Assembly: GCA_003567685.1 (NCBI GenBank)
Contig: PWYW01000064.1
Coordinates: 1-64,000 of the forward strand
Reading direction: 5' to 3'
Length of the DNA stretch: 64,000 bases
From: Gammaproteobacteria bacterium
GTDB taxonomy: Bacteria > Pseudomonadota > Gammaproteobacteria > Xanthomonadales > Wenzhouxiangellaceae
Shown here: positions 17,857 through 31,577 of the stretch, in pieces
Layout of the letters: every line of letters starts with the position of its first letter
How positions within the stretch are numbered: the stretch's first letter is position 1
The notes under the pieces: model-generated
The model's database searches: none
What the model was told of the DNA's origin: nothing
What the model saw: the letters and a program-made list of their open reading frames with translations, nothing else
Program-made: the position numbers and the translations under genes

Positions 17857-18781
17857 ACTGCCGCCGGCCGTTTTCCTCATGGGGCCGACGGCGGCCGGCA
17901 AGACGGCCGCGGCCATGGCGCTGTTCGATCAACTGCCCGTGGGGCTGATCAGCGTCGACTCGGCCCAGGTTTACCGAGGGCTGGATATCGGATCGGCCAA
18001 GGCCACGCCTGCCGAGCTCCAGCGCTATCCGCATGCCTTGATCGATATTCGCGAGCCCGAGGACGTCTATTCCGCGGCCGATTTCGTTCGCGATGCCGAA
18101 CAAGCGATGCGACAATTGGCTGCCCAGGGGCGCCTGCCGGTTCTGGTCGGTGGAACCGCGCTGTATTTTCGCGCCTTACTCTATGGTTTGGATGACCTGC
18201 CGCCGGCCAACCCTGCCATCCGGGCCCGTCTTCAGGCGGAAGCTGAGCGGGAGGGCTGGGAAGCCTTGCATCAACGATTGGCGGACCGAGATCCAGCATC
18301 GCTTCGTGTTATCAAGCCGGCCGATCGACAACGCATTCTGCGGGCACTGGAGTTGATTGAGCTAACGGGCAAGGGGCCGGGGGACCTGTTCAACCACGCG
18401 CGCCAACCGCGATTTCCTGCACTGCGTTTCGTGTTGACGCCAGCTGACAGAAGGCAGCTTCACGATGCTATTGCCCGCCGACTGGAGTGGATGTTCGAAC
18501 AAGGCTTCCTTGCCGAGGTTGAAGCGCTTCGACGTCGACCTGGCTTGAGCCCGACCACGCCTGCCATGCGCGCGGTCGGCTATCGTCAGGCGTGGATGCA
18601 TCTGGAAGGTGAGTATGACCAGGCAGAGTGCCGGGTCCGGGCAAAAGCAGCTACTCGGCAGTTGGCCAAACGTCAGTTGACGGCATTCCGACAGTTTGGC
18701 GCAACCCTCTGGTATGATTCAAAAACAAGGCAATCGCTCAAACGAGTTGTTGAGCGTGTGAAGGGGTTCGCCGGCTGCTGA
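17846..18781 (+). CDS. miaA: tRNA dimethylallyltransferase
   Basis: This enzyme prenylates adenosine 37 of tRNAs reading UNN codons. The P-loop MGPTAAGKT lies at residues 12-20, followed by [17 protein letters not shown] and the DIREPED segment of the substrate site. The start is GTG at 17846, inside the last 11 bases of mutL; the next ATG would cut into the P-loop, so GTG is well supported. 311 residues is normal. Translational coupling to mutL is likely. Confidence 0.96.
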   Translation: MASELPPAVFLMGPTAAGKTAAAMALFDQLPVGLISVDSAQVYRGLDIGSAKATPAELQRYPHALIDIREPEDVYSAADFVRDAEQAMRQLAAQGRLPVLVGGTALYFRALLYGLDDLPPANPAIRARLQAEAEREGWEALHQRLADRDPASLRVIKPADRQRILRALELIELTGKGPGDLFNHARQPRFPALRFVLTPADRRQLHDAIARRLEWMFEQGFLAEVEALRRRPGLSPTTPAMRAVGYRQAWMHLEGEYDQAECRVRAKAATRQLAKRQLTAFRQFGATLWYDSKTRQSLKRVVERVKGFAGC

Positions 18782-18890
18782 TCAGGCGGCCGACGTGTCA
18801 TGGGGCGGGCTTTCGGGCCCGAGACGAGGCGCAAAATCGAATCCAGGCGACCCAATTCCATACCAAGGCAGTACCAAGGAGTAAAACAAC

Positions 18891-19121
18891 ATGTCAAAGG
18901 GTCAATCGTTGCAGGATCCGTTTTTGAACGCACTGCGACGCGAACGCGTACCGGTGCACATCTACCTGGTCAACGGCATCAAGCTCCAGGGCCAGATCGA
19001 ATCGTTCGACAATTTTGTCGTGTTGCTGAAAAACCAGGTCAGTCAAATGATCTACAAACATGCCATTTCGACGGTGGTGCCGAGCAGGAATGTCCGGCTC
19101 CAGCCAGACGATGAGGACTGA
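18891..19121 (+). CDS. hfq: RNA chaperone Hfq
   Basis: This hexameric Sm-like chaperone pairs small RNAs with mRNAs. The 76-residue protein has the Sm1 core ([16 protein letters not shown]) and the Sm2 motif YKHAIS. The C-terminal tail after the core is very short and acidic, unlike the 100-residue E. coli protein. AAGGAG lies nine bases before the ATG. A 109-base spacer after miaA could hold an extra hfq promoter; I see no clear boxes. Confidence 0.97.
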   Translation: MSKGQSLQDPFLNALRRERVPVHIYLVNGIKLQGQIESFDNFVVLLKNQVSQMIYKHAISTVVPSRNVRLQPDDED

Positions 19122-19198
19122 CCACTCTGATTGATCAGCCAGCGCCGGGACAGCTTGCCCGGTCATCGAAAGCTGTCCTTCTTCATCCGGTTATTGGG

Positions 19199-20434
19199 TT
19201 GGAAGGTGATGAAAACGCGCGCGAGGAGTTTTATCACCTGGCCGTGTCGGCCGGTGTTGAGGTTGTTGGCCAACTGAAAGCCCCGCGTGATCGGCCAGAC
19301 CCGCGTTATCTGGTCGGAGGCGGCAAGGTGGAGGAAACGGCCGCCTTGGTCAAAACCGAGGGCGCGGATTTGGTGTTGGTCAATGCTCGATTGACTCCGG
19401 TGCAGGAACGGAACCTTGCTCGTCAGCTCAAATGCGGTGTCCTTGATCGGACAACGCTGATTCTCGATATTTTCGCCCAACGTGCGCGGTCTCACGAGGG
19501 CAAGCTACAGGTAGAGCTCGCCCAGTTGCGCCATCTGTCAACCCGCCTTGTGCGGGGCTGGACCCACCTCGAGCGTCAGCGCGGTGGTATTGGTTTGCGA
19601 GGCCCTGGCGAAACCCAGCTGGAAACCGACCGTCGGCTCCTAGGCGACCGGATTCGCCAGCTTACCGCCAGACTGGGCAAGGTCGCCCAGCGGCGCGAAC
19701 AGGGCCGCCGCGCTCGCAGTCGCAGTGATATCCCGCTGGTTGCCCTGGTGGGTTATACCAATGCCGGCAAATCGACCCTGTTCAACCGCATGACCAGCTC
19801 GACGGTGATGGCGCGCGACCAGCTGTTTGCCACCCTGGACCCCACCGTACGGCGCATTGAAGGGCTGGACGGCTCGGCCATGCTGTTGAGCGACACGGTG
19901 GGCTTCATTCGCGACCTGCCGCCCGAGCTGATCGCTGCGTTCAAGGCGACGCTGGAAGAGACACTGTCGGCCAACCTGGTTGTGCACGTGATTGACGGCG
20001 CTGATCCTGATCGCCTGGGTCACCAGGCCGTCGTCGACGAGGTGCTGGATGACATCGGCGCCGGCGACCTCCCTAGACTGCGAGTTTTCAACAAGGTCGA
20101 CGCCACCGATCATGCCACCGGACTGGAGCGTGACGAGGACGGCATCGTGACCTCGGTGTGGGTCTCCGCGTTGACCGGCGATGGGCTCCCCGCGCTGGAA
20201 CAGGCCCTGTTGGAGCGGGTGGGTGGGGGGCTGATTCGTCGGCGAATTTGCCTGCCGGTCAACTGCGGCCGATTGCGCGCGCAACTGTTCGAAATCGGGG
20301 CGGTCAGAGAGGAAAGTATCGATGACCAGGGCGACAGTCACCTGACTGTTGAAATCAGCCGCCGCGATGCCGAGCTGTTGACGCGGCTTGACGGTCGTGA
20401 TGGCAAACTGGCGTTTGATCTACTGTTACACTAA
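19199..20434 (+). CDS. hflX: Ribosome-associated GTPase HflX (start uncertain)
   Basis: This GTPase splits stalled 70S ribosomes after heat stress. The N-terminal HflX domain contains DPRYLVGGGKVEE and GKLQVELAQLRHLSTRLV. The glycine-rich GGIGLRGPGETQLETDRR precedes the G domain with GYTNAGKST (G1), DTVGFI (G3) and NKVD (G4). The only canonical in-frame start is TTG at 19199. Yet the frame is open back to the stop at 19112-19114 and encodes KAVLLHPVIG, matching the family N-terminus (AVLVHI in E. coli). The real start may be a rarer CTG or ATT at 19118-19132. Confidence 0.93.
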   Translation: MEGDENAREEFYHLAVSAGVEVVGQLKAPRDRPDPRYLVGGGKVEETAALVKTEGADLVLVNARLTPVQERNLARQLKCGVLDRTTLILDIFAQRARSHEGKLQVELAQLRHLSTRLVRGWTHLERQRGGIGLRGPGETQLETDRRLLGDRIRQLTARLGKVAQRREQGRRARSRSDIPLVALVGYTNAGKSTLFNRMTSSTVMARDQLFATLDPTVRRIEGLDGSAMLLSDTVGFIRDLPPELIAAFKATLEETLSANLVVHVIDGADPDRLGHQAVVDEVLDDIGAGDLPRLRVFNKVDATDHATGLERDEDGIVTSVWVSALTGDGLPALEQALLERVGGGLIRRRICLPVNCGRLRAQLFEIGAVREESIDDQGDSHLTVEISRRDAELLTRLDGRDGKLAFDLLLH

Positions 20435-20528
20435 ACGGCTGAATCATCCACCGCTCGGTGGACAGGCTTGTTGGTACGTTCCCGAAGCGGTTCGGGGATG
20501 ACCCACGCAACGATTGACGGAGAATTCA

Positions 20529-21698
20529 ATGCCCTGGAATGAACCTGGACGCGGCAGCGGTGGCGGCGGCGGTGGTGGTGATCGAGATCCCTGGAAAGGC
20601 GGCAACGGACAGCAGCCGCCCGACCTGGACGAGGTCTTTGCCAACGTGCAGCGGCGGTTGAAAAAAATCATGGGTGGAGGCGATGGCGGCAGTGGCGGCC
20701 AGTCGTCTGGCGGCAGCGGCCCCTCAATGGGCGGATTACTCATTCTGGTTGGGGTTTTGCTGGCCCTTTGGGTGGTCTGGAACTCGATCCACATTATTGA
20801 TGAATCGGAACGTGGGGTCGTTCTGCGTTTTGGTGAATATTCCCGAACATTGAATCCGGGCCTGAATTTCACCCTGCCACGCCCGATCGAGGAAGTGCTC
20901 AAGGTGAACGTCAGCCAGGTTCGTTCGCTGGAAAGCTCCAGCCGGATGCTGACCGGGGACGAAAACCTGATTGATCTGGCCTTTGCCGTGCAGTTCCGCG
21001 TTTTCGAGCCGGAAAAGTTTTTGTTCAACGTGGCTGATCCGGAAGATTCCCTGTCCCAGGCGGCTGACAGCGCCATGCGCGAGATTGTCGGTACCAACAA
21101 CATGGATTTCATCCTTGAAATTGGTCGAGGACAAATCGCCCTGGATGCCCAGGAGTTGCTGGAAGAAATCATTACCCGCTATGACCCGGGTATCGAGATT
21201 ACCTCTTTCAACCTGCAGGAAGTGCGTCCGCCGGCTCAGGTTCGATCTGCGTTCGACGATGTGGTTCGTGCCCGTGAAGACCAGATTCGTTTCGCCAATG
21301 AAGCCCAGGCCTACGCTAACCAGGAAGTGCCGGAAGCGCGCGGTCGCGCGGCACGCGTGATCGAAGAAGCTCAGGCCTACCGCGAAGCCATCATTGCCCA
21401 GGCAACCGGTGAATCCGATCGGTTCGTTGCCATCCTCGAGCAGTACTCGCTGGCTCCGGAAGTCACCCGAGAGCGTATCTTCCTGGAGACGCTGGAAGCC
21501 ATCTACGGCCGTTCGTCGAAGATTCTGCTTGACGTCAGCGACTCAAACAACATGTTCTACCTGCCGCTGGATCGCATGGGCGGCGGCAGCGGTTCGGCAA
21601 GCGCGCCACCGCCGGTGCCTCTGATGGCCCCTCAGGAACAACAGCGCATTACCAGTCAGGCTGACCCACGCGCCCGTCGCGGCCGGGAGGGACGTTGA
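20529..21698 (+). CDS. hflK: FtsH protease modulator HflK
   Basis: This SPFH-family membrane protein assembles with HflC into a periplasmic cage around FtsH. The N-terminus is glycine-rich (about 5-17). One transmembrane helix (about 65-85) precedes the SPFH domain and a long coiled segment rich in Glu, Ala and Arg. The ATG at 20529 has GGAG upstream and gives 389 residues; an ATG 15 bases earlier lacks support. Translationally coupled to hflC. Confidence 0.95.
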   Translation: MPWNEPGRGSGGGGGGGDRDPWKGGNGQQPPDLDEVFANVQRRLKKIMGGGDGGSGGQSSGGSGPSMGGLLILVGVLLALWVVWNSIHIIDESERGVVLRFGEYSRTLNPGLNFTLPRPIEEVLKVNVSQVRSLESSSRMLTGDENLIDLAFAVQFRVFEPEKFLFNVADPEDSLSQAADSAMREIVGTNNMDFILEIGRGQIALDAQELLEEIITRYDPGIEITSFNLQEVRPPAQVRSAFDDVVRAREDQIRFANEAQAYANQEVPEARGRAARVIEEAQAYREAIIAQATGESDRFVAILEQYSLAPEVTRERIFLETLEAIYGRSSKILLDVSDSNNMFYLPLDRMGGGSGSASAPPPVPLMAPQEQQRITSQADPRARRGREGR

Positions 21699-21700
21699 TC

Positions 21701-23868
<2,168 letters not shown>

Positions 23869-23894
23869 CTTTTCCTGGCCGTTCTGCTTTGCCG

Positions 23895-23920
23895 AAAACG
23901 CGCCCGCCGGGCGCGTTTTT
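23895..23920 (+). terminator. Rho-independent terminator of purA
   Basis: An 8-base perfect GC-rich stem (ACGCGCCC/GGGCGCGT) with a three-base loop is flanked by AAAA and TTTTT, 27 bases after the purA stop. It ends the block that began with amiC and mutL. Confidence 0.93.
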
Positions 23921-26074
<2,154 letters not shown>

Positions 26075-26093
26075 CACCATGGATCATCAAGGC

Positions 26094-27164
26094 ATGAGCC
26101 GCGTGCATAACTTTTCTGCCGGTCCGGCCGCGCTGCCGCGAGCCGTTCGCGAGCGCTTGTCCGAGGCGTTGAAGCCAACGCCGGATGGCCAGCCTTCCGT
26201 GGCGGAGATTTCCCACCGTGGCCCGCGTTTTGCCGCCATCGCCGATGAACTGGTTGAGCGGCTGCGGCATCTGATGCAGGTGGGTGACGAGCACGAGGTG
26301 TTGTTGCTTCAGGGCGGTGCCAATCTCCAGTTCGCCTGGTTGCCGATGAATCTGGCGGCGGGTCGGGTGGCTGCCTACACGCTTACCGGCCACTGGGGCG
26401 AGAAGGCCCTGGCCGAAGCCCGGCGCGTCGGGCAGGCCGTGTCGGTTGGCTCAAGCGAAGCCTGCAGTTTTACCCGGCTGCCGGCGCTGGAGGCATTGCC
26501 GCCGGACTGTGCCTATCTGCATTACACGGGTAATGAAACCATCCACGGCGTTCAGCACCCCTTGCCGCCGGCTTGCGAAGTTCCGCTGGCCGCCGATCTT
26601 TCCTCGGAGTTCCTGTCGCGGCCCTATCCCTATGCCGATCTGGCCTTTGCCTACGCCGGGGCCCAAAAAAACCTGGGCATTGCCGGGCTGACCGTGGTGC
26701 TGATTCGTCGCGACCTGCTAGAAACCATTCCGGACGGCTTGCCGAAATACCTGGATTACCGAAGCTGGGTGGCGTCCGACTCGATGTTCAACACCCCGGC
26801 TACGCTGTCCTGGTACGTGGCGCTGGAAGTCTTGCGCTGGATTGACAGCGTGGGTGGCCTTGGCGCGCTGGAACAGCGCAACGCCCGGCGCGCCCGGCGC
26901 TTGTACCAGACCATTGATGCCAGCGATTTCTGGTCAAACCCGGTCGATGACGACTGCCGATCGGTCATGAACGTGCCGTTTTTCGCCGCCGACGAACGCT
27001 TGACCATGGCGGCCGTGGAAGCCGCCGAGGCGGCTGGACTGCTCGGCCTGAAGGGCCACCGCGCCCTCGGTGGCTTGCGGGCCAGTCTGTACAATGCCAT
27101 TGACGACGATGCCGTGGAGAGCCTGATTGACTTCCTCAAAGACTTCGAACGCCGCCGAGCCTGA
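26094..27164 (+). CDS. serC: Phosphoserine aminotransferase
   Basis: This PLP enzyme acts in serine and pyridoxine synthesis. The N-terminus VHNFSAGPAALP and the segment YAGAQKNLGIAG with the PLP lysine are characteristic. I chose the ATG at 26094 because it fits the family start; an ATG at 26079 would add five residues, and neither has an ideal ribosome site. About 356 residues. Its end overlaps the pheA start by 38 bases. Confidence 0.95.
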   Translation: MSRVHNFSAGPAALPRAVRERLSEALKPTPDGQPSVAEISHRGPRFAAIADELVERLRHLMQVGDEHEVLLLQGGANLQFAWLPMNLAAGRVAAYTLTGHWGEKALAEARRVGQAVSVGSSEACSFTRLPALEALPPDCAYLHYTGNETIHGVQHPLPPACEVPLAADLSSEFLSRPYPYADLAFAYAGAQKNLGIAGLTVVLIRRDLLETIPDGLPKYLDYRSWVASDSMFNTPATLSWYVALEVLRWIDSVGGLGALEQRNARRARRLYQTIDASDFWSNPVDDDCRSVMNVPFFAADERLTMAAVEAAEAAGLLGLKGHRALGGLRASLYNAIDDDAVESLIDFLKDFERRRA

Positions 27165-28269
27165 AGCGGCGCTGGCCGGCGTTCGCCAGCGAATTGACGA
27201 GCTTGACCAGCAAGTGCAGGCGCTGATTGCCGAGCGGGCGCACCTGGCCGCCGAGGTGCGCGCGGCCAAGGGCGAGCTGGGCGGGGCGGCGGCCTATTAC
27301 CGGCCCGATCGCGAAGCCCAGGTGCTGCGAAAAGTGATCGAGCGCAACGAGGGACCGTTGAGCGATTCGGTGATGCTCCGGGTGTTTCGGGAAATCATGT
27401 CGGCCTGCCTGGCCCAGCAGGAGCCCATGCGGATTGCCTACCTGGGACCGGAAGGCACGTTTACCCAGCAGGCCGTTTATCGTCAGTTTGGTCATTCGGT
27501 CAATGCCATCAGCCAGCCCAGCATCGAGGACGTATTCCTTCAGGTCCAGGCGGGTGAGGCCGATTTCGGCGTCGTGCCGGTCGAGAATTCGACCCAGGGC
27601 ATCGTCTCGCACACGCTCGACATGTTCATGCATGCCGATCTGAAGATCGCGGCGGAGGTCGAGCTTCGGATCCACCAGCACCTGCTCACCCAGGCGCGCC
27701 GGCTTGATGAGATCGAGCGGGTTTACGCGCATGCCCAGTCGCTGGCCCAGTGCAAGCATTGGCTGTCGGCTCACCTGGCGCATGCCGAGGTGCTGGCCGT
27801 GTCCAGCAATGCCGAGGCGGCCCGTCGGGTTCGTCATGCGCCGGATGCTGCGGCCATTGCAGGCCGTCATGCTGCCGAGGTCTATGGACTGCCGGTGCTG
27901 TTTGCCAACATCGAGGATCACGTCGACAACACCACGCGCTTTCTGGTGCTGGGTCGTGAACTGTTGTCGCCCTCGGGCGAAGATAAAACCACCTTGATGG
28001 TGGCCGGTCGAGACGGCCCTGGCGCACTGTTCCGCCTGTTGGAGCCGCTGGCCCGTCATGGCGTCAACATGAATCGGATCGAGTCCCGGCCTTCCCGACA
28101 GGGGCGTTGGGACTACGTCTTTTTCATTGATGTCGAGGGTCATGTCGAGGATGCCAACCTGGCTGCCGCGATGGCTGATCTGGACAGTGAGGCCCGCCTG
28201 GTCAAGGTACTGGGCTCCTATCCCAAGGCGATTCTGGGGCGGCTGCCAGAATCCACCGGCGCTGCCTGA
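27127..28269 (+). CDS. pheA: Bifunctional chorismate mutase / prephenate dehydratase
   Basis: This enzyme makes phenylpyruvate from chorismate for phenylalanine. An AroQ-type mutase domain (about 15-95) precedes the dehydratase (YLGPEGTFTQQA, then VPVENSTQG) and a C-terminal ACT domain with the ESRP regulatory motif. The start is TTG at 27127, supported by GGAG seven bases upstream, and lies within serC, so the genes are coupled. 380 residues is close to family length. The serC-pheA-hisC-aroA order matches pseudomonads. Confidence 0.96.
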   Translation: MTSSKTSNAAEPEAALAGVRQRIDELDQQVQALIAERAHLAAEVRAAKGELGGAAAYYRPDREAQVLRKVIERNEGPLSDSVMLRVFREIMSACLAQQEPMRIAYLGPEGTFTQQAVYRQFGHSVNAISQPSIEDVFLQVQAGEADFGVVPVENSTQGIVSHTLDMFMHADLKIAAEVELRIHQHLLTQARRLDEIERVYAHAQSLAQCKHWLSAHLAHAEVLAVSSNAEAARRVRHAPDAAAIAGRHAAEVYGLPVLFANIEDHVDNTTRFLVLGRELLSPSGEDKTTLMVAGRDGPGALFRLLEPLARHGVNMNRIESRPSRQGRWDYVFFIDVEGHVEDANLAAAMADLDSEARLVKVLGSYPKAILGRLPESTGAA

Positions 28270-28302
28270 AACCCACCGAGAATTTCGAGAAGACGCGATT
28301 CC

Positions 28303-29439
28303 ATGAAACATTACGACTTTACCGATCTTGCCGTTCCCGGCGTTCGCCAGCTCAAGCCCTACATTCCCGGCAAGCCCACCGCCGAGCTCGAGCGCGAGTA
28401 CGGGGTGAGCAATTCGATCAAGCTGGCCTCGAATGAGAATCCGCTGGGGGCCAGCCCGCGCGCCATCGAGGCGATGCGCGGTGAACTGGACGATCTCTGG
28501 CTCTACCCCGATGCCAACGGCTTTGAACTCAAACAAGCGCTGGCCGCCCGCCATGGCGTCGATCCGAGCTGCATCACGCTCGGCAACGGCTCGAACGACG
28601 TGCTGGTGTTTCTGGCCCAGGTCTTTCTCCAGCCGGGGCTGGAAGCGGTGTTTTCGCAGTACTGTTTTGCCGTCTACCCGATTGCCACGCAAATGGTCGG
28701 CGCCACGGCCAAGGTTGCACCAGCGCTGCCGGCCGATCACGTCATGCCGCTGGGTCATGACCTGCGCGCGCTTTATGAGCAGGTCGGGCCGGATACCCGA
28801 TTGGTCATGGTGGCCAACCCGAACAACCCCACGGGTACCTGGCTGGACGGTGCCCGTCTGAAGGATTTCGTCGCCTCATTGCCGCCGCACGTGATCTGCG
28901 TGGTTGATGAGGCCTATACCGAATACGCCGAAAGCGACCGTCTCGGCGATGCCTCGACCTGGCTGGATGAATGCCCCAGCCTGGTCGTGACCCGCACCTT
29001 CTCCAAGGCCTACGGCCTGGCGGGATTGCGAGTGGGCTATGCGCTGAGCAACCCCGGAATCAGCGATCTGCTCAACCGAGTTCGTCCTGCCTTCAACGTG
29101 AACTCGCTGGCCCTGACGGCTGCCCGTGCTGCGCTCGACGACCAGGCCTTTATTGATCACAGCCGCGAGGTGAACAGCGCGGGCCTGGTTCAGCTGGGCG
29201 AGGGCCTGGGGCACCTGGGCGCGCGCGTCGTGCCGTCGGCGGCCAACTTTGTCCTGGCCGAATTCGACCGCTCGGGCGCGGAACTGAACGAGCAGCTGTT
29301 GCGGGCCGGCATCATTGTCCGTCCGGTGGCCAACTACGGGCTTGAGAACTACCTGCGCATTACCGTCGGTACCGAGGCGCAAAACCAGCGGGTTCTGGAT
29401 GCCCTGGGCACGATCCTCGGCCAGTCGTCTGGCCAATGA
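28303..29439 (+). CDS. hisC: Histidinol-phosphate aminotransferase (HisC2 type)
   Basis: This PLP aminotransferase of fold type I has NENPLGASP near the N-terminus, NPNNPTGTW in the cofactor site and SKAYGLAGLRVGYAL containing the PLP lysine. It is annotated for histidine synthesis. Copies in this aromatic cluster are thought also to transaminate prephenate or phenylpyruvate, which is inferred from context. It overlaps aroA by four bases (ATGA). Confidence 0.92.
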   Translation: MKHYDFTDLAVPGVRQLKPYIPGKPTAELEREYGVSNSIKLASNENPLGASPRAIEAMRGELDDLWLYPDANGFELKQALAARHGVDPSCITLGNGSNDVLVFLAQVFLQPGLEAVFSQYCFAVYPIATQMVGATAKVAPALPADHVMPLGHDLRALYEQVGPDTRLVMVANPNNPTGTWLDGARLKDFVASLPPHVICVVDEAYTEYAESDRLGDASTWLDECPSLVVTRTFSKAYGLAGLRVGYALSNPGISDLLNRVRPAFNVNSLALTAARAALDDQAFIDHSREVNSAGLVQLGEGLGHLGARVVPSAANFVLAEFDRSGAELNEQLLRAGIIVRPVANYGLENYLRITVGTEAQNQRVLDALGTILGQSSGQ

Positions 29440-30743
29440 GCAGGCTGCTCGTCAAGCCGTGTCGGCACGGGCTGAAAGGCCGCTGCCAGCCGCCGGGCGA
29501 CAAGTCGATCTCGCATCGCCTGGCCATCCTGGGCGGACTGGCCCAGGGTGAAACCCGCATTCGTGGCTTCCTGGAGGCCGAAGATACCCGGGCCACGCTG
29601 GCGGCGATGGCGGCGATGGGTGCCGAGGTCAGCGAACAGGGTGATGTCATCCGGATTCGGGGCGGGCGGCTGCGTGCGCCGGACTCGCCGCTGGATCTGG
29701 GCAATTCCGGTACCGGCATGCGCTTGCTGTGCGGGGCGCTGGCTGGCCGTCCGGAACTGCTCGGTCAGCGGCTGACGCTGATTGGCGATGCCTCGCTGTC
29801 CAGCCGTCCGATGGGGCGGGTTTGCGATCCCTTGTCGCTGATGGGCGCCTGTATTCGTTCCCGCGAGGGCAGGGCGCCGCTGGACATTGAGCCGGCCCCG
29901 CTCCAAGGCATCGAGTATGCACTGCCGGTGGCCATCGCCCAGATCAAGTCGGCCCTGTTGCTGGCCGGTTTGGTCGCCGAAGGCACGACGACCTTGCTGG
30001 AACCCGGCCCCAGTCGCGACCACAGCGAACGTCTGCTGCCGGCGTTTGGCGCCGCAGTCAAGCAGAGTCCGGGACAGGTTGCCATCCAGGGTGGCCAGGC
30101 GCTGACTGGAATCGAGTGCAGGGTGCCGGGCGATCTCAGTTCGGCCACCTTTGCCATGGCCGCCGCCCTGCTTGTGCCCGATTCCGACGTGGTTTTTGAC
30201 AACCTGGGCATCAACCCGACGCGTGATGGCATTCTCAGGATTTTCCGGGCCATGGGCGGCCAGGTGGTCATTGAGGAAGAGTCCAGTCTGGGCGCCGAGC
30301 CAGTGGCCCGTTTGCGGCTGAGCAGCGCGCCGCTGCGCGGCATTGACGTGCCTCCTGAGTGGGTGCCTCTGGCCATTGACGAATTCCCGATGCTGATGGC
30401 CATGGCTGCAGCCGTTGAGGGGACCACCCGCATTCGCGGCGCGGAGGAACTTCGGGTCAAGGAGTCGGACCGCCTGGCGGTGATGAGCGAGCAGTTGCGG
30501 CACTTGGGCGTCAACGTCGAGGAAACGCCGGACGGCGCCGTGATTCAGGGTGGCCGGGTTAGCGGTGGCCGGGTCGATTCGCACGGCGACCATCGGATTG
30601 CCATGAGTCTGGCCGTGCTCGGCCTGGTGGCCGATGCGCCCGTGGAAATTGACAACGCCCAGTGGATCCGGACCAGTTATCCCGTTTTTGTCGATGACAT
30701 GAACGCCCTGGGTGCCGGGATCGAATGGCAGGAGGACAACTGA
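29436..30743 (+). CDS. aroA: 3-phosphoshikimate 1-carboxyvinyltransferase (EPSP synthase)
   Basis: This enzyme joins shikimate 3-phosphate and phosphoenolpyruvate, the sixth step of the shikimate pathway. PPGDKSISHRL at the N-terminus, LGNSGTGMRLLCG near residue 88 and KESDRLAVM near 345 are the substrate-binding signatures. It is a single-domain protein of 435 residues, not fused to tyrA as in Pseudomonas, and no tyrA is nearby. Coupled to hisC upstream and cmk downstream. Confidence 0.97.
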   Translation: MSRLLVKPCRHGLKGRCQPPGDKSISHRLAILGGLAQGETRIRGFLEAEDTRATLAAMAAMGAEVSEQGDVIRIRGGRLRAPDSPLDLGNSGTGMRLLCGALAGRPELLGQRLTLIGDASLSSRPMGRVCDPLSLMGACIRSREGRAPLDIEPAPLQGIEYALPVAIAQIKSALLLAGLVAEGTTTLLEPGPSRDHSERLLPAFGAAVKQSPGQVAIQGGQALTGIECRVPGDLSSATFAMAAALLVPDSDVVFDNLGINPTRDGILRIFRAMGGQVVIEEESSLGAEPVARLRLSSAPLRGIDVPPEWVPLAIDEFPMLMAMAAAVEGTTRIRGAEELRVKESDRLAVMSEQLRHLGVNVEETPDGAVIQGGRVSGGRVDSHGDHRIAMSLAVLGLVADAPVEIDNAQWIRTSYPVFVDDMNALGAGIEWQEDN

Positions 30744-31411
30744 TGGCACCGGTATTGACCATCGACGGGCCAAGCGGGGCCGGCAAGGGCACTATCGCTC
30801 TCAAGGTGGCGCAGGCTTTGGGCTGGAATCTGCTGGATTCCGGTGCGGTGTATCGTGCCGTTGCCGCCAGCGCCTTCGACCACCAGATCGGGCCTGAGGA
30901 TGTTGACGGCCTGTTGCTGCTGTGTCGGGATATCGATTTGTCGTTCAAGCTGAAGCCTGAGGGCGTCGACGTCTTGTTGAACGGCGAGTCGGCCGACGCC
31001 CGGATACGTCGCGAGGAGGTGGCCGTGATGAGCTCGCGGATCGCCTCGCTACCGCCAGTGCGTTCGGCTTTGTTGACGCTTCAGCGCAGCTTTCGGCGCC
31101 CGCCTGGCCTGGTGGCCGATGGACGGGACATGGGCACCGTGGTGTTTCCGGATGCCGACTGCAAGATCTTCCTGACTGCGAGTGTGGAAGAGCGGGCGCG
31201 TAGACGCTTCGAACAGTTGAAGCAAAGCGGGAAAGATGTTATCTTTGACCGTCTTTTTCAGGACCTTCAGGAAAGGGACAGGCGAGATCGCGAACGCGCC
31301 GTTTCCCCGACCGTGGCGGCACAAGATGCCGTGGAGATTGATTCGACCACCCTCACGATTGACGAGGTGGTTGCCATTATCATGAATAGCGCCGCCGCTC
31401 GGCTGAGCTGA
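30743..31411 (+). CDS. cmk: Cytidylate kinase
   Basis: This kinase phosphorylates CMP and dCMP. The P-loop [11 protein letters not shown] is at residues 7-17 and [10 protein letters not shown] follows in the substrate site; [13 protein letters not shown] is also conserved. The ATG at 30743 overlaps the aroA stop (TGATG); the upstream ATG at 30725 inside aroA is less likely. It precedes rpsA, the usual order. Confidence 0.96.
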   Translation: MAPVLTIDGPSGAGKGTIALKVAQALGWNLLDSGAVYRAVAASAFDHQIGPEDVDGLLLLCRDIDLSFKLKPEGVDVLLNGESADARIRREEVAVMSSRIASLPPVRSALLTLQRSFRRPPGLVADGRDMGTVVFPDADCKIFLTASVEERARRRFEQLKQSGKDVIFDRLFQDLQERDRRDRERAVSPTVAAQDAVEIDSTTLTIDEVVAIIMNSAAARLS

Positions 31412-31577
31412 GCACTGGCCCCGAAGAAGTAATCGCCGCTGGCCCCGACCGGATCGGGAGCCGGCTTTTTGTGAACGAGCGCCGTGTGTGTGGAAACTGG
31501 CGCAGATGACCAGGAACCGACGGGATGGCCACGCCAGTCCCCGAAAGAACCTGTTTTCTCAGGAACCCTCAACCGTA

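Noticed and set aside
15613-17916. 767-codon open frame on the minus strand
   Set aside because: It lies antisense to amiC and mutL, both strongly conserved. High GC with biased third positions opens long antisense frames, and the translation resembles no protein family.
18782-18890. Possible small RNA between miaA and hfq
   Set aside because: No promoter-terminator pair or stable hairpin was evident in the 109 bases.
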